64,000 bases of DNA from positions 1-64,000 of the forward strand of contig CP065001.1 in assembly GCA_016700155.1 (NCBI GenBank). The letters run 5' to 3'. A program made the translations under genes and the position numbers. Under the pieces are notes generated by a model. That model saw only the letters and a program-made list of their open reading frames with translations. It did not search any database and was not told the DNA's origin. Positions 36,700-45,924 of the stretch are shown here, piece by piece. The DNA comes from Ignavibacteriales bacterium. GTDB lineage: Bacteria; Bacteroidota; Ignavibacteria; Ignavibacteriales; Ignavibacteriaceae. The number at the start of each line of letters is the position of its first letter. Position 1 is the first letter of the stretch.

Positions 36700-39525
36700 A
36701 TGGCAAAGAGTCCTAAGTACGTGTATTTCTTTGGCGGGAAAAAAGCTGAAGGAAAAGCTGAGATGAAATCCTTGCTCGGCGGTAAGGGAGCAAACCTTGC
36801 AGAGATGGTGAACATCGGTTTACCGGTTCCTGCAGGTTTTACAATCACTACAGAAGTGTGTACCGCATACTATAAGAATCATAAAAAATATCCGAGAGAA
36901 CTCGACAAACAATTAAAAGAAGCTCTTGTAAAAGTTGAAAAACAAATGGGCGCAAAGTTTGGTGATCTTCAAAACCCATTATTGCTTTCAGTACGTTCAG
37001 GTGCGCGCGCGTCAATGCCCGGAATGATGGAAACGATTCTTAATGTTGGTTTGAATAATGAAACACGCGAAGCTTTGATCGCAAAGACAAATAATCCAAG
37101 ATTCGTTTATGACTCACACCGCCGCCTGATACAGATGTACAGTGATGTTGTTATGGAAAAAGCCGCAGGCATCGAACCTGCCGAAGGAAAAGGCGTAAGA
37201 CAACAGCTTGAAAAAGAACTTCACAAAATGAAAGAAGCCCGCGGCGTTCATGCTGATACAGACTTAACAGCAGATGATCTTAAAGAATTAATTGAAATCT
37301 ATAAATCAAAAGTTCAGGAAGTTCTTGGTAAACCATTCCCCGAAGATCCAATGGAACAACTTTGGGGCGCAGTTTCAGCAGTGTTCCAGAGCTGGATGGG
37401 TAAACGTGCAATCTCCTACAGAAGAATTGAAGGAATTCCTGATGACTGGGGAACAGCAGTAAATGTTCAGTCAATGGTATTTGGAAATATGGGTGATACA
37501 TCAGCAACAGGTGTTGCATTTACACGTAATCCAGCAACCGGTCAAAATTATTTCTACGGTGAATGGCTGACAAATGCACAAGGTGAAGATGTTGTTGCAG
37601 GTATCAGAACTCCGAACCCAATTAATGAAGTTGGAAAAAGCGAACACACAGAACACCTGCAATCACTCGAAACCGGAATGCCGGAAACTTACAAGCAGCT
37701 TCATGGTATTCAGAAATCATTAGAGAAACATTATCGTGATATGCTTGATATTGAGTTTACAATTCAGGATGGTATCCTTTATATGCTGCAGTGCCGCGTT
37801 GGAAAACGTAACGGACCTGCCGCAGTTAAGATGGCTCTTGATATGTACAAAGAAAAACTCATCACAAAAGAAGAAGCTGTAATGAGAGTTCAGCCTTCAC
37901 AGCTTGATGAACTTCTTCATCCGATTATCGATCCTGCTGTTGAGCTTACAACAAAAGCGATTACAAAAGGATTACCCGCAGGACCCGGCGGCGCAGCAGG
38001 ACAGGTAGTGTTCTCAGCTAATGATGCAGTTGCATGGGCAAAAGAAGGAAAGAAAGTTATTCTTGTCCGTGACGAAACAAATCCTGAAGACATTGAAGGA
38101 ATGAGAGCAGCTCAGGCAATATTAACAGCACGCGGCGGTATGACTTCACACGCAGCACTTGTTGCACGCGGTTGGGGCAAATGCTGTATAGTTGGTGCAG
38201 GCGGTATAAAGATTAATTATGAAGACAGAACATTCTCAGTTGGCGGAGCGACAATTAAAGAAGGTGAATGGCTGACATTGAACGGAACCAAAGGTGCTGT
38301 TTATGCCGGTGAATTACCGATGAAAAAATCTGCTGATGAAAATCCTGATTTCCAGGCTTTCATGAAACTTTGTGATGATGTTAGAAAATTAAAAGTAAGA
38401 ACAAATGCTGATACTCCGGAAGATGCTGCAAGAGCAAGAGCATTCGGTGCTGAAGGTATCGGACTATTCAGAACAGAACATATGTTCTATGGAAAAAATT
38501 CTGAGGAACCATTATTTAAACTTCGTAAGATGATCCACTCAAAATCCGAACAGGAAAGAGTTGATGCGTTGAATGAATTATTCCCGCACGTTAAACATGA
38601 CGTTAAAGGAACATTGGAAGCAATGGACGGATATCCTGTTACATTCAGAACACTTGATCCGCCGCTTCATGAATTTGTTCCTACAAGAGTTGATGAAAGA
38701 GAAAAACTTGCTTCAAGTCTTGGAATATCTCTTGAAGAATTAAACGAACGCGCAGATTCATTACATGAAAACAACCCGATGATGGGACACCGCGGAGTAA
38801 GATTAGGAATCACATATCCTGAAATTACAGAGATGCAGGTTCGCGCTATATTTGAAGCAACAGCAGAATTATTACAAGAAGGTAAAAAACCTTTCCCTGA
38901 AATAATGATTCCTGTTACCTGTCACGTTAATGAAATCAAACATCAGTATGATATAGTTAATAAAGTCCATGCTGAAGTTTGTGAGAAATTCGGATTGAAG
39001 AAAATACCTCATCTAACAGGAACAATGATCGAAATTCCACGTGCTTGTTTAACAGCGGATAAGATTGCTGAAACAGCACAGTTTTTCTCATTCGGTACAA
39101 ACGATCTTACACAAATGGGATTTGGTTTTTCCCGTGATGATATCGGCGGATTCTTACCGGAATATCTTGATAAAAAAATCCTTCCTGAAGATCCATTCCA
39201 ATCAATTGACCAGGAAGCAATCGGTAAATTGATGGAGATTGCAGTTGAAGGCGGACGCGGAACAAGACCTGATCTTAAAATCGGTATTTGCGGCGAACAT
39301 GGCGGCGAACCAAAATCAGTTGAGTTCTGTCACAAGATCGGTTTGAACTATGTTAGCTGTTCACCATTCAGAGTTCCGATAGCAAGATTAGCAGCAGCCC
39401 AGGCTGTTGTAAAAGATGCAAAGAAAGCTAAACCGGCAAAAGCTGCATCTAAAAAAACAGTTGCTAAAAAAGCTGCACCTAAAAAGAAAGTAGTTGCAAA
39501 GAAAAAAGTATCAAAGAAAAAATAA
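36700..39525 (+). CDS. ppdK: Pyruvate, phosphate dikinase with extra basic C-terminal tail
   Basis: A 941-residue enzyme interconverting pyruvate + ATP + Pi and phosphoenolpyruvate + AMP + PPi. Visible: FGGKKAEGKAEMK and LLGGKGANLAEM (ATP-grasp domain), the phosphohistidine motif ARGGMTSHAALVARGWGK, then the PEP-binding barrel with EGIGLFRTEHMF, GTNDLTQMGFGFSRDD and GICGEHGG. The usual C-terminus is reached near residue 905; about 36 further residues are nearly all Lys, Ala, Pro and Val in KKA/KKK blocks, like histone H1-type tails. GGGAGGA lies 10 bp before the ATG. Its own transcript is likely, with a terminator after it. Confidence 0.94.
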   Translation: MAKSPKYVYFFGGKKAEGKAEMKSLLGGKGANLAEMVNIGLPVPAGFTITTEVCTAYYKNHKKYPRELDKQLKEALVKVEKQMGAKFGDLQNPLLLSVRSGARASMPGMMETILNVGLNNETREALIAKTNNPRFVYDSHRRLIQMYSDVVMEKAAGIEPAEGKGVRQQLEKELHKMKEARGVHADTDLTADDLKELIEIYKSKVQEVLGKPFPEDPMEQLWGAVSAVFQSWMGKRAISYRRIEGIPDDWGTAVNVQSMVFGNMGDTSATGVAFTRNPATGQNYFYGEWLTNAQGEDVVAGIRTPNPINEVGKSEHTEHLQSLETGMPETYKQLHGIQKSLEKHYRDMLDIEFTIQDGILYMLQCRVGKRNGPAAVKMALDMYKEKLITKEEAVMRVQPSQLDELLHPIIDPAVELTTKAITKGLPAGPGGAAGQVVFSANDAVAWAKEGKKVILVRDETNPEDIEGMRAAQAILTARGGMTSHAALVARGWGKCCIVGAGGIKINYEDRTFSVGGATIKEGEWLTLNGTKGAVYAGELPMKKSADENPDFQAFMKLCDDVRKLKVRTNADTPEDAARARAFGAEGIGLFRTEHMFYGKNSEEPLFKLRKMIHSKSEQERVDALNELFPHVKHDVKGTLEAMDGYPVTFRTLDPPLHEFVPTRVDEREKLASSLGISLEELNERADSLHENNPMMGHRGVRLGITYPEITEMQVRAIFEATAELLQEGKKPFPEIMIPVTCHVNEIKHQYDIVNKVHAEVCEKFGLKKIPHLTGTMIEIPRACLTADKIAETAQFFSFGTNDLTQMGFGFSRDDIGGFLPEYLDKKILPEDPFQSIDQEAIGKLMEIAVEGGRGTRPDLKIGICGEHGGEPKSVEFCHKIGLNYVSCSPFRVPIARLAAAQAVVKDAKKAKPAKAASKKTVAKKAAPKKKVVAKKKVSKKK

Positions 39526-39550
39526 GTAAGTAAATAAAGTTGAAGTATAA

Positions 39551-39592
39551 TGTTTGTCAGTCCCAGCTATGCGAAGACTGACAAACATCTTC
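39551..39592 (+). terminator. Terminator-like hairpin after ppdK
   Basis: A perfect 12-bp stem TGTTTGTCAGTC / GACTGACAAACA (39551-39562 and 39576-39587) with a 13-nt loop, followed by TCTTCTCT. Confidence 0.65.
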
Positions 39593-39625
39593 TCTAAATT
39601 AAAATAATAAGCAGAAGGCATAAGA

Positions 39626-40660
39626 ATGAAATTATCAGATTTCAAGTACAACTTACCCAAAACATCAATTGCTAAATACCCGGTTTCACCGCGTGATAAA
39701 GCAAAGTTGATGGTTATAGACAGGGAGACAGGGGAAATAGAAAATAAAGTGTTCACCGATGTTGCAAACTATATGGAAAAGGGTGATGTGCTTGTTGTTA
39801 ACGAGACACGTGTGTTCCAGGCAAGACTTTATGGTAAGAAAGAAAAAACAAACGCAAAGATAGAAGTGTTCCTGCTTCGTGAGCTTAACGCTGATGAATG
39901 TATCTGGGATGTGATCGTTGATCCCGCACGCAAAGTAAGAATAGGAAATAAAATTTATTTTAACGATAAACTGTGGTGTGAAGTTATTGACAACACAACA
40001 TCCCGCGGAAGAACAGTAAGATTTAATCAGCCGGGAAATGTTTTTAAAGCTGTTGAAAAAATCGGATTGACTCCGCTTCCTCCGTACATCAAACGCGAAC
40101 CTGAAGCTTCTGACAAAGAAGATTACCAGACTGTATACGCACGTGTTGACGGTGCTGTTGCGGCTCCTACCGCAGGTCTTCACTTCACGACTAAACTTCT
40201 TCAGAAGCTTGAAAAGAAGGGTGTTCATATAGTACCTGTAATTCTTCATATTGGTTTGGGAACATTCAGACCAGTAGAAGTTGAAGATCTTACAAAACAT
40301 AAAATGGATTCGGAATATTTTGAAATATCTGCAAAGTCAGCAGAGGTAATTAACAAATCAAAAGCGGGTAAACACAAAGTGTTTGTTGTAGGTACCAGTA
40401 CCACGCGTGCGCTTGAATCAAGTGTTACGGCGGATGGATTTGTTAAACCGAACCGGGGATGGACAGATAAATTTATTTTCCCTTCGTATGATTTTAAAAT
40501 TGTAAACAAGCTCATCACAAACTTCCACCAGGAAGAATCAACATTGATGATGCTTGTAAGCGCATTTGCTGATACTGACCTGATTATGAAGGCTTATAAA
40601 AAAGCTTTGAAAGATAATTACAGGTTCCTCAGTTACGGCGACGCTATGCTTATTCTCTAA
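39626..40660 (+). CDS. queA: tRNA preQ1 S-adenosylmethionine ribosyltransferase-isomerase
   Basis: A 344-residue enzyme that moves the ribosyl part of S-adenosylmethionine to preQ1 in tRNA, forming epoxyqueuosine. Typical segments: SDFKYNLPKTSIAKYP at the start, VNETRVFQARL, LPPYIKR, YARVDGAVAAPTAGLHFT, HIGLGTFRPVEVED, STTRALES and ITNFHQEESTLMMLVSAF. The length is normal. AGAAGG lies upstream. With queC and queF this puts three queuosine genes in the window; tgt and queG are not seen. Confidence 0.95.
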   Translation: MKLSDFKYNLPKTSIAKYPVSPRDKAKLMVIDRETGEIENKVFTDVANYMEKGDVLVVNETRVFQARLYGKKEKTNAKIEVFLLRELNADECIWDVIVDPARKVRIGNKIYFNDKLWCEVIDNTTSRGRTVRFNQPGNVFKAVEKIGLTPLPPYIKREPEASDKEDYQTVYARVDGAVAAPTAGLHFTTKLLQKLEKKGVHIVPVILHIGLGTFRPVEVEDLTKHKMDSEYFEISAKSAEVINKSKAGKHKVFVVGTSTTRALESSVTADGFVKPNRGWTDKFIFPSYDFKIVNKLITNFHQEESTLMMLVSAFADTDLIMKAYKKALKDNYRFLSYGDAMLIL

Positions 40661-40679
40661 GCAAAAGGAATGCGGGATT

Positions 40680-40720
40680 GGTTGAATGATAAAAAAGTTT
40701 ATGTAGAAATTCATTCAACC
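40680..40720 (+). terminator. Stem-loop between queA and ispD
   Basis: A perfect 10-bp inverted repeat GGTTGAATGA / TCATTCAACC with a 21-nt A+T-rich loop, followed by TTTC. It may end or attenuate the queA transcript; A+T-richness makes it a weak terminator. Confidence 0.45.
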
Positions 40721-40758
40721 TTTCACTCATTCGATCAATAATTTATTCAGGAATTTCA

Positions 40759-41433
40759 ATGAGTGTGTATGCAATAATTCCCGCAGGCGGTAAAGGAAAA
40801 CGCAGCGGACTAAAAACTCCAAAGCAGTACATGAAGTTCAACGGGAAAGAACTTATTGTTTACACTTTACAGGTATTTCAAAAAAATAAACTTGTTGATG
40901 AAATAATTATTTCAGTAGAACCTGAATATTTTGATTTACTTATCTCACTTAAAAAGAAATACAAACTCACCAAAATATCCACATTAGTTGAAGGCGGTAA
41001 TGAAAGGCAGGACTCGGTTTTCAACGCACTCCATTCCCTCAATGCAAAACAAAATGATCTTGTGATTGTTCACGATGCCGCGCGTGCGCTTCTTCCGCAA
41101 AACGTTTTGACTAACGCGATAAGTGTTGCAAGGAAAAAAGGTAACGCACTTGTCTGTATAAAAGCCAAAGACACTTTGATAAAAGGGAAAGGAACAGTTA
41201 CATCTTATCTTAACCGTGATGAAGTTTATTATGTACAGACACCCCAGATTTTTAAATACATAGATCTTTTGAAAGCAATGAACCAAGCTTACAAAGAAAA
41301 TTTTCACGGTACAGATGAATCAATGCTTGTAAGCCGAACTGGAAAGAAAATTAATATTGTTGAAGGATCAGCTCTGAACTTTAAGATCACTACAGGTGAA
41401 GATATTGAGATGTTTAGGAAACTACTGAAATAA
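40759..41433 (+). CDS. ispD: 2-C-methyl-D-erythritol 4-phosphate cytidylyltransferase
   Basis: A 224-residue enzyme of the MEP isoprenoid pathway joining CMP to methylerythritol phosphate. The N-terminal nucleotide motif IIPAGGKGKRSG and KTPKQYMKFNGKELI fit IspD; later VEGGNERQDSVFNAL, VIVHDAARALL, KAKDTLIK, QTPQIFKY and GTDESMLV match conserved blocks, with the C-terminal KITTGEDIEMF. Related TarI-type cytidylyltransferases are similar, but no teichoic acid genes are near. It is convergent with the lipoprotein gene behind it; the 157-bp gap between them shows nothing I can name. Confidence 0.92.
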   Translation: MSVYAIIPAGGKGKRSGLKTPKQYMKFNGKELIVYTLQVFQKNKLVDEIIISVEPEYFDLLISLKKKYKLTKISTLVEGGNERQDSVFNALHSLNAKQNDLVIVHDAARALLPQNVLTNAISVARKKGNALVCIKAKDTLIKGKGTVTSYLNRDEVYYVQTPQIFKYIDLLKAMNQAYKENFHGTDESMLVSRTGKKINIVEGSALNFKITTGEDIEMFRKLLK

Positions 41434-41590
41434 AAATGCTAACTCCAATTGGTATTTGGCACGGGTTGTATTTTTAGTCTCACTTAAGATATAATTCTTT
41501 CATTGGGCTATGATTGTAATTCATTTTGTTCTCATAAAATAACCGAAAAGCTATCCGTCTTATTTTTTTACATTTAAAAATTTACACTCA

Positions 41591-42997
41591 CTACCGAAGA
41601 AGAAGCATTACAAAAGCCTTATTACCATTGCCACCTGCAGCCACCAGTTTATTATCTTTCATTGATAAACCAGCCCACCTGATTACACTCGAAGGACTAT
41701 ATGGCAAGCCTAACTGCTGCCAGCTTATTCCATTAAAGTGCTTTAATGTATTTCGACCTCCGGCTATTACTATATCATTAGAAGCGTTTCCTCTTATTGT
41801 CGAAATATATCCTCTATAATACGAGCCGGGATTTCCGCCGAGAAAATTCTCGGGCAGGGACCGAACGTAATCCCAATGATTGTTGTTGAACTGGTACATT
41901 AAGTTGCCTCCTGTATAGATTGTACCATTTTCATCTACCCAGATTGTGCCAAATGAACCATACAGTTTTGATATAAATAGTTCGCTTTCATCAATTATCT
42001 CTCCTGTTATCTTAACAGAGAATTGATTAGAATTTCCCTCTAAAACTACACCCTTAACTTCTGCTATATTTACGCCTGCTGCATAAACATTACCGCCTGC
42101 ATCGCTATAAATATCAGTTAAGTCTAATGTTATCCCGCTTTCTATCTTTGTCCACTGACTGCCGTTGTAGTGAGCGATTGTGCCGAGTGTTCCAACAAAA
42201 TAGATATTTGACGAGGAAGAGCCCCATATTTTAGTTAAATATCCATCTTGTTGAGTAAGAATTCCCGTATCAAATAAATGATATTGCGTCCAGTTTATTC
42301 CGTCGCCTTTTATTGGTACACCAGATGACAACCAAATTTCATTATCAGTAAGTGCAAATATTCCATACAATGGTGGAGTTATTAAATTTCCTCTAAATAG
42401 TACTGAAATCTTTTTGACTTCCCATTGGTTCCCATTCCAATGCACAGCATTATATGCGTGCGGATCAGGATTCCCAAGCGAGTCATTCATAAATATCTCA
42501 CCAACTGCCCAGATGTTATTTTCATCTATTATAGCGACATCATAAAGTATACTGCTGCTGTGCTGCCCAAACTCAAATGTTTGCCATGTAAAGTTGTGGC
42601 TGGTGGTGTCCATCGTGATGGTGGTTGCAACATTACTGGAGATTCCTGACAAGCCGGAATGACTAACTACGAAGTTGTAGGTTTGGTTTGGCAGGAGTGA
42701 ATCAACATAAAGGGAAGTATCATTGCTGTTAATTGCAAGAAATGTTTTTACAACTGTGCTATCTTTCTTTAATTCCAAATCGACTGGCAGTGTAATATTT
42801 TCTAACTTCAAGTTCAGCCACGCTTCAGTACAGCTTACGTCATCAACTGTAAGTGTTATTTTTGGTTGCGGCGGCGGAGGAATAACGGGTGTATCTTCTT
42901 TGCAGGAAGGGATGCTGAATAAGAGTAAGATAAAACTTGCCCGCCGCAACATTCGTGGAGGCGGGATTAAGAAAAAATAATTTTTCATTCTACCCAT
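41591..42997 (-). CDS. Lipoprotein with FN3-like domain and beta-propeller
   Basis: Up to 468 residues. The lipobox is FSIPSC (Cys32 from the first Met), followed by acidic and Pro-rich sequence (EDTPVIPPPPQP), so the mature protein is a membrane-anchored lipoprotein. An FN3/Ig-like domain (about 45-145) precedes a propeller with repeated blocks such as AVHWNGNQWE, IAHYNGSQWTKI, LKHFNGISWQQLG. No catalytic motif is seen. Three in-frame ATGs (42997, 42988, 42952) are possible; the shortest gives a compact signal MLRRASFILLLFSIPSC. The stretch between the second and third start holds a G+C-rich palindrome that seems inserted. Function unknown. Confidence 0.75.
   Translation of the reverse strand: MGRMKNYFFLIPPPRMLRRASFILLLFSIPSCKEDTPVIPPPPQPKITLTVDDVSCTEAWLNLKLENITLPVDLELKKDSTVVKTFLAINSNDTSLYVDSLLPNQTYNFVVSHSGLSGISSNVATTITMDTTSHNFTWQTFEFGQHSSSILYDVAIIDENNIWAVGEIFMNDSLGNPDPHAYNAVHWNGNQWEVKKISVLFRGNLITPPLYGIFALTDNEIWLSSGVPIKGDGINWTQYHLFDTGILTQQDGYLTKIWGSSSSNIYFVGTLGTIAHYNGSQWTKIESGITLDLTDIYSDAGGNVYAAGVNIAEVKGVVLEGNSNQFSVKITGEIIDESELFISKLYGSFGTIWVDENGTIYTGGNLMYQFNNNHWDYVRSLPENFLGGNPGSYYRGYISTIRGNASNDIVIAGGRNTLKHFNGISWQQLGLPYSPSSVIRWAGLSMKDNKLVAAGGNGNKAFVMLLLR
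42940..42965 (-). repeat. G+C-rich palindrome inside a signal-peptide region
   Basis: A 6-bp perfect stem CCCGCC / GGCGGG with a 14-nt loop, far more G+C-rich than its surroundings, encoding the odd segment PPPRMLRR in the lipoprotein N-terminus. It looks like a dispersed REP-type insertion; no second copy was seen here. Confidence 0.45.
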
Positions 42998-43220
42998 CTA
43001 TTAAATTTTTTCTGCCTCAACATAAGGTAAAGCAAATTCAAAATCACTAGAGATAATTCTTCGTGTTCTTTGTGCACAGAGATCAGCTTAAGTCTAGCTT
43101 AGCGGACTTTGTGGTAAAAAAACAATAACTACAAAGAACACAAGGAAAAATTCACAAAGCCCACAAAGGTTTTTATCAGTTCAAATCTGTTTTATCTGTG
43201 TCATCTGTGTGCCATTACCC
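42998..43220. other. Intergenic region, no gene seen
   Basis: About 320 bp between two minus-strand genes, this part holding no supportable ORF. It contains a perfect 11-bp inverted repeat GTGTTCTTTGT (43063-43073) / ACAAAGAACAC (43131-43141) and low-complexity strings of CACAAAG and TCTGTGT, like the repeat cluster at 11605-11651. The lipoprotein promoter should lie near its right... left flank (around 43000-43060), but no clear box is visible. Confidence 0.4.
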
Positions 43221-43254
43221 AAAACAAAAACCGCCACCATTTTACTGATGACGG
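43221..43254 (-). terminator. Terminator of the minus-strand T9SS gene
   Basis: Read on the minus strand: 8-bp stem CCGTCATC / GGTGGCGG (two G-U pairs) with an 8-nt loop, followed by TTTTTGTTTT. It lies 69 bp after the stop of the T9SS gene at 43323. Confidence 0.7.
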
Positions 43255-43322
43255 CTCATAAAAGGATTTTATCCAACAATTATTTCATCAATCCCATAAG
43301 GATTTCTATTGCTGCGCAGACA

Positions 43323-44576
43323 CTATTTCATCAATAACATTTTCTTTGTTTCAGAATATTTTGCTGTTTCAAGCTTATAGAAATACGTTCCGCTTGGCAG
43401 TGATGAAGCATCAAAAGAAAGATCATGCTGACCTCCTTCAATAAACTCATTGACGAGAATCTTTACTTCCTGTCCAAGAGCATCATAAACAGCAAGTTTA
43501 ACAAATCCGGCTTCAGCAATGCTGTAGATGATATTTGTGCTAGGGTTAAACGGGTTTGGATAATTTTGATCTAATGAGTAAACCGCTGGAGTCAGAACTT
43601 CAACCTCAACAACACTGCTGTATTCAAAACTTCCGTCAAAATCAATTTGTCTTAAACGATACTGGTATGTGCCTGCTGTAATATTCCTGTCAGCATAAAA
43701 ATAATTTTGCTGTTCGGTTGTTGTACCTGCGCCCTCAACAAATCCTAAAACATTCCATGATTCGTTTCCGGTTTGTTTTCTTTCAATTTCAAAACCACTG
43801 TTGTTGGTTTCAGTTGCAGTTGACCAGCTGAGATTAACACTGTTATTAAATACATCGCCTGTAAAAGAAACAAGTTCAACAGGAACCGGATCGTCAGCAG
43901 CTAATCTATTAATACTAAAGTTACCCTGAAGTCCTGTTGTTGCTGTGTAACCGCTTTGCCAGCAAGCACTGAACAAGGTTCCGTATCCTGTTGTTGTGGT
44001 TCCAATTGCATCAAGTGAACGCGATGTACCGGTATATCCGCTGTGACGGATTTCAATCAGGAGATGTCCGCCAGTGTATAAATAAAAACTATCAAGCATA
44101 ATTTCACGTCCCCAGCCGTTAACAGGCGAACCACCGAATGGGTAGGAATCAGTAGGTATAGTCAAACTTCCGCTGCGACAAAGTTTTTGCGGACCAACAA
44201 TATTATCTATAAAGGTCAAACTTCTTGCGCTTGGTGTAACACTTCCGCTTAAATACACATCAAAGCTGGAATAAATTGTTTCTGCTGCGGGCCAGTTCGC
44301 GGTTGCTGAAACAGGAATTCTAAAACTGATTGTCTGAATTTCCTTTCCGATAATTGTGGTAAGCAGGCTTTCTTCAATTAATAATTGATATGTGCGCGCT
44401 GTTGTTGCAAGCGGACCGGTAAATGCAGCTGTTCCCGGAGTATTAGCATAATCAGATGGAACAACTAAGAAATCAACCAGCGCCGGTGAAGGCGGATTGA
44501 TAATTACATCCTGTTGTGCTGAAATATTAAAGGAGATAAGAAGAAAAAGAACGGGAAAGAGTCGAAATATTTTCAT
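43323..44576 (-). CDS. T9SS-targeted exported protein, N-terminal domain unrecognised
   Basis: A 417-residue protein with a signal peptide (1-20, ending NISAQ). Residues about 25-230 form a beta-rich domain (TISFRIPVSATANWP, SFDVYLSGSVTPSA, GGHLLIEIRHSGY), reminiscent of choice-of-anchor or PA14/jelly-roll surface domains, but I cannot name it. The linker PVPVELVSF follows, then an Ig-like domain (NNSGFEIERK) and a type A sorting domain (DQNYPNPFNPST ... TKKMLLMK). AGGAG is 6 nt upstream of the ATG. Exported; function unknown. Confidence 0.82.
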   Translation of the reverse strand: MKIFRLFPVLFLLISFNISAQQDVIINPPSPALVDFLVVPSDYANTPGTAAFTGPLATTARTYQLLIEESLLTTIIGKEIQTISFRIPVSATANWPAAETIYSSFDVYLSGSVTPSARSLTFIDNIVGPQKLCRSGSLTIPTDSYPFGGSPVNGWGREIMLDSFYLYTGGHLLIEIRHSGYTGTSRSLDAIGTTTTGYGTLFSACWQSGYTATTGLQGNFSINRLAADDPVPVELVSFTGDVFNNSVNLSWSTATETNNSGFEIERKQTGNESWNVLGFVEGAGTTTEQQNYFYADRNITAGTYQYRLRQIDFDGSFEYSSVVEVEVLTPAVYSLDQNYPNPFNPSTNIIYSIAEAGFVKLAVYDALGQEVKILVNEFIEGGQHDLSFDASSLPSGTYFYKLETAKYSETKKMLLMK

Positions 44577-44668
44577 GAGTACTCCTAGTTTGGTGAGTGT
44601 ATGTTCAAAGATAATTTTTCCCGGTACTTAATGCAAAGTATTTAAAATTTTTTGAAGGTGTTTAGAAC

Positions 44669-45136
44669 TTAGGTCAAATCTGCGGTAACGGCGTTTGTTA
44701 ATGAAATAAGATCGGAAGGATTTAATTTTAATTGTGTGCCGCGTATTCCGGCACTGCAGTAGATATAATCAAACAGCAATATGGTTTCGTCTATGTAGGT
44801 TGGAAAATTTTTCTTCATGCCTATGGGGGAACAGCCGCCGCGTACATATCCTGTAAGCGAAAACAGTTCTTTCGTTTTTATCATCTCAACTTTTTTATTA
44901 CCGCTTGAGGCAGCAGCTTTTTTCAGATTCAGTTCTTCAGTGACAGGAACACAGAATATTACAATACCGGTTTTATCGCTGCTGCAGACAAGTGTTTTAA
45001 ATACGCATTCAGGTTCAGCATCAATTTTTTTCGCAACTGTTATTCCGCTAAGATCTTCTTCGTCAACATCATACGAGTGAGAAGAATATATTATGTTGTT
45101 TGATTCTAATATTCTCATCGCATTGGTTTTGGACAT
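44669..45136 (-). CDS. ybaK: YbaK-type Cys-tRNA(Pro) deacylase
   Basis: A 155-residue aminoacyl-tRNA editing protein of the YbaK/ProX family, which hydrolyses Cys wrongly attached to tRNA(Pro). Family motifs: KTNAMRILE at the start, FKTLVC, FCVPVTEELNLKKAA, the conserved GYVRGGCSPIGMKK and SAGIRGTQLKL. Its ATG shares one base with the stop of the ABC ATPase gene (TGATG), so it is the last gene of the leftward ATPase operon although its function has no evident link to transport. Confidence 0.9.
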   Translation of the reverse strand: MSKTNAMRILESNNIIYSSHSYDVDEEDLSGITVAKKIDAEPECVFKTLVCSSDKTGIVIFCVPVTEELNLKKAAASSGNKKVEMIKTKELFSLTGYVRGGCSPIGMKKNFPTYIDETILLFDYIYCSAGIRGTQLKLNPSDLISLTNAVTADLT

Positions 45137-45924
45137 CAGAAACTCTTCTTTAACTCTTCCTTCGTCAGGTTCAAACTGTTTGCGTCAAGTAAAAATTTTG
45201 TATAGGGGTGAGCAGGGAAAGAAAAAATATTATTTGCTGAATTACTTTCAACGATACTGCCGTTGTACATTACAATAACTTCATCAACAAGGGCTTTAAG
45301 CAGAAGAATATCATGTGAAATACAGATGATAGTTGTTCCAAACTTTTCATTTATTCCTTTAAAAAGTTTTAGAAAAGAAATCTGTGATTCGAAGTCCTGA
45401 GCGGAAAATGGTTCATCTAAGATCAGCAGTTCCGGTTTTACTGCCAGCAATCTCATTAATGCTGCTCGCTGCTGTTCTCCTCCGCTTAACTGGAAACCTT
45501 TTCTGTCCAACAGGTTTTCGGAGAAATCAACTGCATCGATAAGTTCCTGCCTAAAAATCTCACGTTCATTTTTATCAGCGATTTCAATTTTCATTGCCTC
45601 GTCAAGCATATGTGCTATGGTTCTGAATGGATTAAGAATGTCACCGTTGTTTTGAAATAAAACCTGAATTCTGTTACGTGAGTTTTTATCACTCAGTTTA
45701 TTACTATAGTGAATTTTTCCACCCGTTGGTTTAATAAGTCCCGCAATTATCTTAGCCAATGTTGTTTTGCCGCTACCGGACTCACCGGTTACACCCAGTA
45801 TATTTTTTTCTTTAAGACTAAATGAAATTTCCTTTAGAATTTGTTTCTTTACTTTATTTCCGTTCACATAAGCTTCAACTTCATAATGAACGTTATCAAG
45901 CTGCATGATATTCCCGGGAATCAT
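45136..45924 (-). CDS. Peptide-type ABC transporter ATP-binding subunit (DppF/OppF-like)
   Basis: A 262-residue ABC ATPase. Walker A GESGSGKTTLAK, Q-loop LFQNNGDILNPF, signature LSGGEQQRAALM, Walker B LLILDEPFSAQDF and switch His in ISHDI are all intact. The NPF Q-loop context and the tail SFPAHPYTKFLLDA (HPYT) are typical of the Dpp/Opp/nickel family. It starts in a 4-bp ATGA overlap with the other ATPase, with AAAAGGAGAT upstream. It would energise the permeases encoded divergently at 48.4-50.7 kb. Confidence 0.88.
   Translation of the reverse strand: MIPGNIMQLDNVHYEVEAYVNGNKVKKQILKEISFSLKEKNILGVTGESGSGKTTLAKIIAGLIKPTGGKIHYSNKLSDKNSRNRIQVLFQNNGDILNPFRTIAHMLDEAMKIEIADKNEREIFRQELIDAVDFSENLLDRKGFQLSGGEQQRAALMRLLAVKPELLILDEPFSAQDFESQISFLKLFKGINEKFGTTIICISHDILLLKALVDEVIVMYNGSIVESNSANNIFSFPAHPYTKFLLDANSLNLTKEELKKSF

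Noticed and set aside
39686..40300. 204-codon minus-strand frame inside queA
   Set aside because: Shadow of the conserved queA frame; composition rich in Cys, Phe and Tyr as expected of antisense translation.
41441..41475. Second sigma-54 promoter (TTTGGCACGGG) after ispD
   Set aside because: TGGCAC is present but TTGC is not at the needed distance, and no plus-strand gene follows.
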